A DNA stretch of 33,406 bases from an uncultured Lachnospiraceae bacterium. GTDB taxonomy: Bacteria > Bacillota > Clostridia > Lachnospirales > Lachnospiraceae. Below are positions 23,811-32,035 of the stretch, in pieces. Below the pieces are notes generated by a model. The model saw only the letters and a program-made list of their open reading frames with translations. It did no database searches and was not told the DNA's origin. Within the stretch, counting starts at the first letter, position 1. Every line of letters starts with the position of its first letter. Position numbers and translations under genes: made by a program. The stretch lies in contig CADBNF010000006.1 of NCBI GenBank assembly GCA_902796005.1, positions 1 to 33,406 of the forward strand. The letters are read 5' to 3'.

Positions 23811-25624
23811 CACTGGCTGTCCAGCTTCAGCACGCTCATGAAGGCCTTCTGGGGGATTTCCACATTGCCGACCTGGCGCATCCGCTTCTTGCCCTCCTTC
23901 TGCTTTTCCAGAAGCTTCTTCTTCCGGGTGATGTCGCCGCCGTAGCACTTGGCCAGCACGTCCTTACGGAGGGCCTTGACGGTTTCCCGGGCAATGATCC
24001 GGGAGCCGATGGCGGCCTGGATGGGAATCTCGAAGAGCTGGCGGGGGATTTCCTCCTTCAGCTTTTCGCACATTTTCCTGCCCCGCTCGTAGGCAGAGCC
24101 TTCAAATACAATGAAGGAAAGGGCGTCCACTTCCTCCCGGTTCACCAGGATGTCCAGCTTCACCAGCGGGCTTCTCTGGTAGCCCTCCAGCTCGTAGTCA
24201 AAGGAGGCGTAGCCCCGGGATCTGGATTTCAGGGCATCAAAGAAATCATAGATGATTTCATTCAAGGGCAGGATGTACTTCAGCATGGCCCGGGTCTGTT
24301 CCATGTATTCCATGCCCAGGTACTGGCCGCGCCGCTCCTCGCACAGCTGCATGATGGAGCCCACAAATTCCCGGGTGACCATGATTTCAGCCTTCACCAC
24401 CGGCTCCTCCATATACTCTATCTCGGAGGGATCCGGCATGTTGGTGGGATTGGTCAGCTCCATGCAGGTACCGTCGGTTTTGTAAATCTTGTACACCACG
24501 GATGGCGCCGTGGTCACCAGGTCCAGGTCATATTCCCGCTCCAGCCGCTCCTGGATAATCTCCAGGTGCAGCAGGCCCAGAAAACCGCAGCGGAAGCCGA
24601 AGCCTAAGGCCACGGAGGTTTCCGGCTCGTAAAACAGGGAGGCGTCGTTCAGCTGCAGCTTCTCCAGGGCGTCCCGCAGGTCTCCGTATTTGGAGCCGTC
24701 CGCCGGGAAAATGCCGCAGTATACCATGGGGTTGACCTTCTTGTAGCCGGGCAGGGGCTCTGAAGCCGGCCGGTCCGCCAGGGTAATGGTGTCGCCCACC
24801 CGGGTATTGGCCACGTTCTTGATGCTGGCCGTGATATAGCCTACCATGCCGGCGGAAAGCTCCTCGCAGGGAATCATCTGGCCGGGGCCGAAATAGCCCA
24901 CCTCCACCACTTCCTCCACCGCACCGGTGGCCATGAACAGGGCCTTCGAGCCCTTGCGGATGCGGCCGTTCATCACCCGGCAGGAGACAATGACGCCCTT
25001 GTAGGAATCATAGACGGAGTCAAAAATCAGGGCCTGCAGCGGCGCCTCCTCGTCGCCTGTTGGCGCGGGCACCTTCTCCACGATGGCTTCCAGCACCTGG
25101 TCGATATTGATGCCCTGCTTGGCCGAGATCTGAGGCGCGTCCATCGCTTCGATGCCGATAACATCCTCGATTTCCGCGATAACCCGCTCCGGCTCCGCGC
25201 TGGGCAGGTCGATTTTGTTGATGACGGGGAACACCTCCAGGTCATGGTCCAGCGCCAGGTAGACGTTCGCCAGCGTCTGGGCCTCGATGCCCTGGGCGGC
25301 ATCCACCACCAGCACCGCGCCGTCACAGGCCGCAAGGCTTCTGGACACCTCGTAGTTGAAGTCCACGTGGCCGGGGGTGTCGATCATATTGAGGATGTAC
25401 TCCTCCCCGTTCTTCGCCCGGTAGATGCTGCGTACGGCCTGGGCCTTGATGGTGATGCCCCGCTCCCGCTCCAGGTCCATATTGTCCAGGACCTGGTCCT
25501 GCATCTCCCTGGTGGTCAGAAGGCCGGTCATCTCAATGATCCGGTCCGCCAGGGTGGATTTGCCGTGGTCGATATGGGCGATAATACAGAAATTTCTGAT
25601 GTGGTCTTTTTTTATCTCGGACAA
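23810..25624 (-). CDS. lepA: Elongation factor 4 (LepA)
   Basis: Translational GTPase that back-translocates or aids ribosomes under stress and in initiation. It is 604 residues from the TTG at 25624. G motifs are present: [10 protein letters not shown] (G1), [10 protein letters not shown] (G2 area), [13 protein letters not shown] (G3), and NKIDLP (G4). The LepA-specific C-terminal domain ends [24 protein letters not shown] is seven bases before this TTG but touches the in-frame ATG at 25630, so [20 protein letters not shown] is the likelier N-terminus; the ATG start would add two residues. A promoter at 25692-25720 drives it and probably the four genes after it. Confidence 0.96.
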   Translation of the reverse strand: MSEIKKDHIRNFCIIAHIDHGKSTLADRIIEMTGLLTTREMQDQVLDNMDLERERGITIKAQAVRSIYRAKNGEEYILNMIDTPGHVDFNYEVSRSLAACDGAVLVVDAAQGIEAQTLANVYLALDHDLEVFPVINKIDLPSAEPERVIAEIEDVIGIEAMDAPQISAKQGINIDQVLEAIVEKVPAPTGDEEAPLQALIFDSVYDSYKGVIVSCRVMNGRIRKGSKALFMATGAVEEVVEVGYFGPGQMIPCEELSAGMVGYITASIKNVANTRVGDTITLADRPASEPLPGYKKVNPMVYCGIFPADGSKYGDLRDALEKLQLNDASLFYEPETSVALGFGFRCGFLGLLHLEIIQERLEREYDLDLVTTAPSVVYKIYKTDGTCMELTNPTNMPDPSEIEYMEEPVVKAEIMVTREFVGSIMQLCEERRGQYLGMEYMEQTRAMLKYILPLNEIIYDFFDALKSRSRGYASFDYELEGYQRSPLVKLDILVNREEVDALSFIVFEGSAYERGRKMCEKLKEEIPRQLFEIPIQAAIGSRIIARETVKALRKDVLAKCYGGDITRKKKLLEKQKEGKKRMRQVGNVEIPQKAFMSVLKLDSQ

Positions 25625-25691
25625 GTGCATTCCTCCGTTGGTGTTAAAGCGGCGCGCCTGCGCCGGCTGCTGATAAATTTCGTATCTTATG

Positions 25692-25720
25692 ATTATACAA
25701 AAAAACGGGAGCGCCTGCAA
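25692..25720 (-). promoter_or_regulatory. Promoter of lepA-hemW-uvrA-mreB-recD2
   Basis: On the minus strand -35 TTGCAG (25720-25715), 17-base spacer, perfect -10 TATAAT (25697-25692). The predicted leader to the start codon is about 60 bases. Confidence 0.82.
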
Positions 25721-25722
25721 GC

Positions 25723-25754
25723 AAAACGGACGGCGCCGCAGCACCGTCCGTTTT
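25723..25754 (-). terminator. Terminator of the lipoprotein gene
   Basis: Stem ACGGACGG/CCGTCCGT flanked by AAA and TTT, with a GC-rich ten-base loop, directly after the lipoprotein stop at 25773 and before the lepA promoter. The T-run is short on the minus strand and longer on the plus strand. Confidence 0.75.
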
Positions 25755-25772
25755 CTTTTTCCGGGTTATTTC

Positions 25773-27185
25773 CTATTCCTGCAGGAAGTCGCTCCAGAAA
25801 TAACCGATTTTCTGTTTTCCTTCCTCCTCCGCGGCTTTCAGGCTGCCGTAGATGGGCTTGGTCCGGGTTCCGTCATTCAGCTCGATATAGAATTCCCGGT
25901 ACCCGTCCTCCTTTCTGGCACTGTCCTCCGGAATAAACACCTCAATATAGACCGGGGACCAGCTGTCGGTTTCCTGGCCGTAGAGCTGGTCAAAGCGGTA
26001 AAGCATCCTGCCCAGTTCGATTTCCTTCAGGACCTCGTCGGTCACACAGCCGGCAATGCCGCTGTGATAATCCGTCACGGCCATGGCACCCTCCGGCTCC
26101 TCCAGATCCGTCCCGGCCTGAGCCAGGAAGTTATAATACCGGTTCTCCCGGTTGGGCGTGAAGAAATTTTCCAGGAATTCGTACATGACCGCCGTGGAGC
26201 TTCCTTCCGCGATGCCGGAAAGCTCCTCATAGCTTTCGGCCTCCACATGCTCCGCGATATAATCGTCCAGGAAGGGCTTCAGTTCATCCAGCACTTCCGC
26301 CCAGGCTGCCGGGATATTCCTGCCCGAATATTCCGCATACAGCCGCCTGCTGCCCACATAGGTGATATGAATGTCCAGGTAGCCCTCCGGGGTATGGCTG
26401 ATCGCGCCGCTGTCCGTTCCGGCCAGGGACTGGAGGTTCAGCTCTTCGATTTTGTCGGAGAACTGCTTCAGGAAGCCTGCCTCCATGCCGGCAAACTGCA
26501 CGCTGGCCAGGTTGTCCTCCGCCATATCCCATATCTGGCAGAAAAGCATATTCCTGCCGTCCACGTCTATGGTACCGTATTCATAACCCAGGGTGCCCAC
26601 GTTGAACTCCAGGGTAAAGTAGGCGATTTCCAGATTCTCCGCATCCGGCGCGCACTGGTGATAGCCCGCCTTCACGAATTCACTCCTGAACAGCCGGTTC
26701 AGAGCCATCGCCCATTTCGACTCCGGGTCCCCGTCCATACGGAAGGAAAGGGTTTCCCCGGTGGTATAGACGGCGGATACGCTGCAGGGCTGGTATTCCA
26801 CCGGCAGGGAAGCGGTCACGTCATCCGTGCCGTCGAACCGCAGCAGATTATGTCCGGCGATAATCTCCCGGACCTTTTCCTCCACCGACGGATCCACCTC
26901 CGTCTCGATTTCGTAGCAGAAGGATTCGGAAAGCAGGTACCTGCCGTCCTCCTCCACCAGCTCGTAGCGGTAGGTATCGCCGGTAAAGGTTTCGTATTCA
27001 TCGTACAGATAAAAATCCGCAGAAAATTCCTTCAGCCTGGCGTCCGCTGACACCGCCTGTGCGTCGTCTTCCTCCCCGGCCGAAGCGCCTTCCGCCCCAC
27101 GATTATTCGACGGATCGGATCCGCAGCCGGCCAGAACTGCCGTCAAAAGCAGCCCCGGAACAAGCAGATACAGAAGTTTCTTCAT
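25773..27185 (-). CDS. Predicted lipoprotein of unknown function
   Basis: I recognise no family. From ATG 27185 it has 470 residues: a signal peptide MKKLLYLLVPGLLLTAVLAG with lipobox LAGC (Cys 21), then an acidic low-complexity linker (GAEGASAGEEDDAQ), then an extracytoplasmic region of mixed α/β character rich in Tyr, Glu and Asp. Aromatic strands such as YRYELVEEDGRYLLSESFCY and LDIHITYVGSRRLYAEYSG hint at β-sheet domains, and the C-terminal part holds FPIYGSL-like turns and charged helices. GGGAG is nine bases upstream. It is monocistronic, with its own promoter and terminator, between a leu operon and the lepA operon, so context does not suggest a role. Confidence 0.85.
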   Translation of the reverse strand: MKKLLYLLVPGLLLTAVLAGCGSDPSNNRGAEGASAGEEDDAQAVSADARLKEFSADFYLYDEYETFTGDTYRYELVEEDGRYLLSESFCYEIETEVDPSVEEKVREIIAGHNLLRFDGTDDVTASLPVEYQPCSVSAVYTTGETLSFRMDGDPESKWAMALNRLFRSEFVKAGYHQCAPDAENLEIAYFTLEFNVGTLGYEYGTIDVDGRNMLFCQIWDMAEDNLASVQFAGMEAGFLKQFSDKIEELNLQSLAGTDSGAISHTPEGYLDIHITYVGSRRLYAEYSGRNIPAAWAEVLDELKPFLDDYIAEHVEAESYEELSGIAEGSSTAVMYEFLENFFTPNRENRYYNFLAQAGTDLEEPEGAMAVTDYHSGIAGCVTDEVLKEIELGRMLYRFDQLYGQETDSWSPVYIEVFIPEDSARKEDGYREFYIELNDGTRTKPIYGSLKAAEEEGKQKIGYFWSDFLQE

Positions 27186-27227
27186 GATGCACATCTCCCC
27201 CAAATGTGTACAGCCTCCGTCATAATT

Positions 27228-27257
27228 ATTTTACCGTGAAATTCATGCACATTGCAA
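27228..27257 (-). promoter_or_regulatory. Promoter of the lipoprotein gene
   Basis: On the minus strand -35 TTGCAA (27257-27252), 18-base spacer, -10 TAAAAT (27233-27228), in an AT-rich gap about 45 bases ahead of the start codon. Confidence 0.65.
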
Positions 27258-27297
27258 GAAGAATTATATAAATCTTCCCCCTGTTTTGGTAAAAAGC

Positions 27298-27333
27298 AAA
27301 AAAAAGAAGCGCCCGAAAGGCGCCTCTTTTCAA
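27298..27333 (-). terminator. Terminator of the ilvN-ilvC-leuC-leuD operon
   Basis: Minus-strand stem GAGGCGCC/GGCGCTTC with a short TTTCG loop, followed by a run of eight T. It is 10 bases after the leuD stop at 27343. Confidence 0.92.
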
Positions 27334-27342
27334 AGCAGACTG

Positions 27343-27837
27343 TTATTCTTTGTTTTTGGAATTGATGTAGGGAACCAGGCCGCCCTGACGGATGATATTC
27401 TGCATGAATTCCGGGAAGGGCTGTCCCTGCCAGCATTTGCCGGTGGTCACATCGGTGATGATGCCGGTATCAAAATCCACCTCCACCTCGTCGTCCGCTG
27501 CGATTTCCTTCGCAGCCTCGGGGCATTCGATGATGGCCAGGCCGATGTTGATGGCGTTGCGGTAGAAGATCCGGGCAAAGGTTTCCGCGATAACGCAGTC
27601 AATGCCCGCCGCCTTGATGGCCAGCGGGGCATGCTCTCTGGAGGAGCCGCAGCCGAAGTTCTTATTCGCCACCATGATGTCGCCCTTCTTCACCTGCTTG
27701 ATGAAGCCGGTATCAATATCTTCCATGCAGTGGCTGGCCAGTTCCTTCGGGTCGGTGGAATTTAAATACCGGGCGGGTATAATGACGTCCGTGTCAACAT
27801 TGTCGCCGAATTTGAATACTCGTCCTTTTGCTTTCAT
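27343..27837 (-). CDS. leuD: 3-isopropylmalate dehydratase small subunit
   Basis: Swivel-domain subunit of isopropylmalate isomerase, which with LeuC converts 2-isopropylmalate to 3-isopropylmalate in leucine synthesis. The 164 residues are typical of the short bacterial-archaeal type. [15 protein letters not shown] and [15 protein letters not shown] are intact. It starts 12 bases after leuC and ends just before the operon terminator. leuB (the next pathway enzyme) is not in the window. A homoaconitase-type substrate cannot be wholly excluded, but the linkage to ilvN and ilvC favours leucine. Confidence 0.95.
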   Translation of the reverse strand: MKAKGRVFKFGDNVDTDVIIPARYLNSTDPKELASHCMEDIDTGFIKQVKKGDIMVANKNFGCGSSREHAPLAIKAAGIDCVIAETFARIFYRNAINIGLAIIECPEAAKEIAADDEVEVDFDTGIITDVTTGKCWQGQPFPEFMQNIIRQGGLVPYINSKNKE

Positions 27838-27849
27838 ACCTTACCTCCT

Positions 27850-29112
27850 TTATAGATCTTCAGGTGAAGCAATTCTTCCCAGAACAGCACTGGCTGCCGC
27901 AACAGCGGGACTGGCAAGATAAACCTCTGATTTCACATGGCCCATACGGCCTACAAAGTTCCGGTTGGTGGTGGAAATACACCGCTCGCCCTCGGCAAGG
28001 ACGCCCATATAGCCGCCCAGGCAGGGGCCGCAGGTCGGCGTGGAAACCACGGCGCCGGCTTCGATAAAGATTTTCAGGAGACCCTCCTCCAGGGCCTGCA
28101 GGTACACCGCCTGGGTCGCCGGGATGACGATGCAGCGGAGATTTTTCTTCACCTTTCTGCCCTTTAAGATCTCGGCGGCAATCCGCAGGTCGGAAATCCG
28201 GCCGTTGGTGCAGGAACCGATAACCGCCTGATCCACGGCCACGGGCTCGGTGATCTCCTTCACGGTCTTCGTATTTTCCGGCAGATGGGGGAAGGCTACC
28301 GTGCTTTCCAGGGCGGAAAGATCGATGGTATACTCCTCGTCATATTCCGCGTCCGCATCCGCTTCGAAGATTTTGTATTCCCGGGCGGAATGCTCCTTCA
28401 TGTAGGCAATGGTCTGGTCATCCACCGGGAAGATACCGTTCTTGCCGCCGGCTTCGATGGCCATGTTCGCAATGGTGAAGCGATCATCCATGGAGAGGTA
28501 TTTCACACCCTCTCCCGCAAATTCCATGGATTTGTACAGGGCGCCGTCCACGCCGATTTTTCCGATGATGTGCAGGATGACGTCCTTGCCGGAAACCCAT
28601 TTGGAGGGCTTCCCGACCAGGTTGAACTTAATGGCAGAAGGCACCTTGAACCAGGACTGTCCGGTGGACATGCCTGCCGCCATATCCGTGCTGCCTACGC
28701 CGGTGGAAAAGGCGCCTAAGGCTCCGTAGGTACAGGTGTGGGAATCCGCGCCGATGATGACGTCGCCGGCCACGGCCAGGCCTTTTTCCGGAACCAGGGC
28801 ATGCTCGATGCCCATCTCGCCCACGTCAAAATAATTGGTAATGTCATGCTTTGCGGCAAATTCCCGCACGCATTTGCAGTTTTCCGCCGACTTGATGTCC
28901 TTGTTCGGAATGAAGTGGTCCATAACCAGGGCGATTTTATCCCGGTCATATACGCTCTTGTTGTCGAAACGCTCCATCTCGTTGATGGCCACCGGCGTCG
29001 TGATGTCATTGCCCAGCACCAGGTCCAGCTTTGCTTCAATCAGCTGCCCGGGTACCACGCTGTCCAGACCGGCTGCCGCAGCGAGAATCTTCTGCGTCAT
29101 AGTCATTCCCAT
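27850..29112 (-). CDS. leuC: 3-isopropylmalate dehydratase large subunit
   Basis: Carries the [4Fe-4S] cluster of isopropylmalate isomerase. The 420-residue form is the shorter class paired with a 164-residue LeuD. Cluster ligands are visible as the Cys of [12 protein letters not shown] and the two Cys of [13 protein letters not shown]; the substrate loop [20 protein letters not shown] and the C-terminal [13 protein letters not shown] are intact. AGGAG lies seven bases before ATG 29112. Downstream ATGs at residues 3 and 5 are less well placed. It follows ilvC by 93 bases containing a hairpin. Confidence 0.96.
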   Translation of the reverse strand: MGMTMTQKILAAAAGLDSVVPGQLIEAKLDLVLGNDITTPVAINEMERFDNKSVYDRDKIALVMDHFIPNKDIKSAENCKCVREFAAKHDITNYFDVGEMGIEHALVPEKGLAVAGDVIIGADSHTCTYGALGAFSTGVGSTDMAAGMSTGQSWFKVPSAIKFNLVGKPSKWVSGKDVILHIIGKIGVDGALYKSMEFAGEGVKYLSMDDRFTIANMAIEAGGKNGIFPVDDQTIAYMKEHSAREYKIFEADADAEYDEEYTIDLSALESTVAFPHLPENTKTVKEITEPVAVDQAVIGSCTNGRISDLRIAAEILKGRKVKKNLRCIVIPATQAVYLQALEEGLLKIFIEAGAVVSTPTCGPCLGGYMGVLAEGERCISTTNRNFVGRMGHVKSEVYLASPAVAAASAVLGRIASPEDL

Positions 29113-29135
29113 GGTATTTCTCCTTAATTACTGCA

Positions 29136-29159
29136 CGGGAGGGCATATCTGCCCTCCCG
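29136..29159 (-). other. Hairpin in the ilvC-leuC gap
   Basis: CGGGAGGGCA and TGCCCTCCCG form a perfect 10-bp stem with a 4-base loop. No T-run follows on the minus strand, so it is probably an intercistronic stability or processing element between ilvC and leuC rather than a terminator. Confidence 0.6.
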
Positions 29160-29205
29160 GTGGTTTATACATTCTGATGGTCTGGCTTTCTGTTCCTTTT
29201 AAGGA

Positions 29206-30228
<1,023 letters not shown>

Positions 30229-30269
30229 TCATCCTCCTGAATAATTTGAAAATTGCGTCTGGTTTGTCT

Positions 30270-30770
30270 TTAATCCAGATAGGTTACATTATCCGTGCCC
30301 CTGGTCAGTCCGGTCACGCCGGTTCTGGCCAGTTCAAGAATCTCATAGTCCTTCAGCATTTCCAGAAATGCCTCCAGCTTGGACCGGGCGCCAATGGCTT
30401 CCACGGTCAGGGAGCCCGCACTGATGTCGATGATGCTACCACGGAAAATATTTACGATGGAAATCACGCCCTGGCGCTCCGCCGCGCCGGCTCTTACCTT
30501 CACGAGCATCAGCTCCCGCTGTACGGAGTTCTCGGGGGTGAGCACCTTGATGTCCCGGACGTCCACCAGCTTTTTAAGCTGCTTGGTGATCTGCTCCAGC
30601 ACAGCGTCATCGCCGCTGGTGACCACTGTCATACGGGAATACTTCGGGTCCGCGGTTTCTCCGACGGTCAGGCTGTCAATATTGTAAGCCCGGCGGCTGA
30701 ACAGCCCGGCAATACGGCTTAAGACACCGGTGGAATTGTCTACCAGCAATGATAACGTTCTTGTTTTCAT
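30270..30770 (-). CDS. ilvN: Acetolactate synthase small (regulatory) subunit
   Basis: Regulatory subunit that binds valine and activates the catalytic subunit. From ATG 30770 it has 166 residues: an N-terminal ACT domain (LSLLVDNSTGVLSRIAGLFSRRAYNIDSL) followed by the C-terminal small-subunit domain (RELMLVKVRAG, VNIFRGSIIDISAGSLTVEAIG). GGAGG is five bases upstream; the in-frame start at 30809 would lie ahead of the promoter -10's downstream edge and lacks a site. First gene of the operon. No catalytic ilvB gene is present in the window, so the large subunit must be encoded elsewhere. Confidence 0.95.
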   Translation of the reverse strand: MKTRTLSLLVDNSTGVLSRIAGLFSRRAYNIDSLTVGETADPKYSRMTVVTSGDDAVLEQITKQLKKLVDVRDIKVLTPENSVQRELMLVKVRAGAAERQGVISIVNIFRGSIIDISAGSLTVEAIGARSKLEAFLEMLKDYEILELARTGVTGLTRGTDNVTYLD

Positions 30771-30800
30771 CTCTTCCTCCGTCTGAATAAACTTTTTCAA

Positions 30801-30829
30801 ATAATACACTTGAATTCTAAGCTTGTCAA
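30801..30829 (-). promoter_or_regulatory. Promoter of ilvN-ilvC-leuC-leuD
   Basis: On the minus strand perfect -35 TTGACA (30829-30824), 17-base spacer, -10 TATTAT (30806-30801). The predicted leader to the ilvN ATG is about 25 bases, too short for a T-box or leader-peptide attenuator. Confidence 0.9.
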
Positions 30830-30839
30830 ATATAAATAC

Positions 30840-30854
30840 GTGTATTCAATACAC
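30840..30854. promoter_or_regulatory. Perfect palindrome upstream of the ilv-leu promoter (candidate operator)
   Basis: GTGTATT-G-AATACAC (minus-strand reading) is a perfect 7+1+7 palindrome 10 bases upstream of the -35. A half-copy, GTGTATT, overlaps the -10. The bound regulator is unknown; it does not match the CodY box as remembered. Confidence 0.6.
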
Positions 30855-30898
30855 AATAATATATTTTTATTCGTGCATATCCCTTAAGGCCCGGGCCG

Positions 30899-31966
30899 TT
30901 ACAGGATAACCCCGCCGCCCAGGACCACGTCCCCGTCGTAGAGTACGGCGGCCTGGCCCGCGGTGACGGCCCGCTGGGGCTCGTCGAAAAGAAGGGTTAC
31001 GCCTCCCTTTCCGTCGGCTTCGGCTGTTGCCGGCTGGGCCTGGTGGCGGTAGCGGATTTTCGCCGTGCAGCGCACCGGGCCGGCCGGCGCTTCCCCGCTT
31101 ATCCAGTTGAATTCCCCCACCCGGACTTCCCGGGAAAAGAGGTCCCTGTTTCTAGCCAGGACCACTTCATTGGTTTCCGGCAGGATTCTCTTCACATACC
31201 AGGGTTCCGTGGAGGAAATCCCCAGACCCCGGCGCTGGCCCACCGTGTAATGAATGATGCCCTTGTGCTTTCCCAAGACATTTCCCTCTTCATCCACAAA
31301 ATTCCCCGGCACGGGAACCTTGTCCGAATAGGCGGCGATGACCGCGGCATAATCTCCGTCAGGGACGAAGCAGATGTCCTGGCTGTCGGGCTTGTCCGCA
31401 TTTAAAAAGCCGCCGGCCTTCGCCAGGAGCCGAACCTCGCTTTTTCTCATTTCTCCTAAAGGAAACAGCGTATGGGCCAGCATTTCCTGGGTCAGGAAAT
31501 AGAGGACGTAGCTCTGGTCCTTGCTTTCGTCGAGGCCCTTCTTAAGCCGGTATTTCCCTTCCGCGTAATCAATCCTGGCATAATGTCCGGTGACGATGAC
31601 GTCGCAGTCCAGCAGCTTTGCCCGTTCATAGAGCTTGCCGAATTTCTCATAGCGGTTGCACTCGATGCAGGGGTTCGGGGTTTTTCCCTCCTCATAGGCC
31701 CGGATGAACCGGCAGATGACGTTTTCCTTAAAGGAATCCTTGAAATTGAAGACATAGTAGGGCATGCCCAGTGACCTGGCCACGCTTTCCGCATCCAGGG
31801 TATCGTTCAGGGAGCAGCAGGTTTTCGTCCGGCCGTTGCCGTCGTCCTCTTCCCCCTCGAAAAGCTTCATGGTACAGCCGATGCAGGAATAGCCCCTTTC
31901 GGCGGTAAGTTTGGCCGCGACGGAGGAATCCACCCCGCCGCTCATGGCGATCAGTGCTTTCTTCAT
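30899..31966 (-). CDS. mnmA: tRNA-specific 2-thiouridylase
   Basis: Adds sulfur to U34 of tRNAs for Lys, Glu and Gln, using ATP and a sulfur relay. The 355 residues have the PP-loop SGGVDSS at 9-15, catalytic Cys in NPCIECNRYEKFG (C103, with C100 nearby) and partner Cys at 199 in DSQDICFVPDG. TGHYAR and the C-terminal β-barrel beginning near LGKHKGIIHYTVGQRRGLG are also typical. The ATG at 31966 is preceded by AGGAAAAGGGA, which starts right after the T-run of a terminator. Confidence 0.96.
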   Translation of the reverse strand: MKKALIAMSGGVDSSVAAKLTAERGYSCIGCTMKLFEGEEDDGNGRTKTCCSLNDTLDAESVARSLGMPYYVFNFKDSFKENVICRFIRAYEEGKTPNPCIECNRYEKFGKLYERAKLLDCDVIVTGHYARIDYAEGKYRLKKGLDESKDQSYVLYFLTQEMLAHTLFPLGEMRKSEVRLLAKAGGFLNADKPDSQDICFVPDGDYAAVIAAYSDKVPVPGNFVDEEGNVLGKHKGIIHYTVGQRRGLGISSTEPWYVKRILPETNEVVLARNRDLFSREVRVGEFNWISGEAPAGPVRCTAKIRYRHQAQPATAEADGKGGVTLLFDEPQRAVTAGQAAVLYDGDVVLGGGVIL

Positions 31967-31978
31967 TCCCTTTTCCTG

Positions 31979-32010
31979 TAAAAAGCACCGGATGCTTCCA
32001 CATCCGGTGC
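31979..32010 (-). terminator. Terminator between the EF-G-like gene and mnmA
   Basis: Minus-strand stem GCACCGGATG/CATCCGGTGC with a six-base loop, then TTTTT, 26 bases after the EF-G-like stop. No promoter is visible between it and mnmA, which starts 13 bases later. Confidence 0.88.
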
Positions 32011-32035
32011 CTCCTTAATCCTTCTTGAGAACTGT

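Noticed and set aside
23811..23948. N-terminal extension of HemW inside lepA
   Set aside because: Composition unlike HemW; the proper start immediately precedes the radical SAM motif region.
25689..27050. Plus-strand open frame of about 450 codons opposite the lipoprotein gene
   Set aside because: Begins inside the lepA promoter region, lacks a ribosome-binding site, and the minus strand encodes a clean signal peptide and lipobox with promoter and terminator in place.
30771..30800. T-box leader before ilvN
   Set aside because: Leader too short, and no T-box sequence or specifier stem is present.
30888..30897. GGCCCGGGCC palindrome after mnmA as a terminator
   Set aside because: No loop-forming room and no T-run; simple self-complementary GC sequence.
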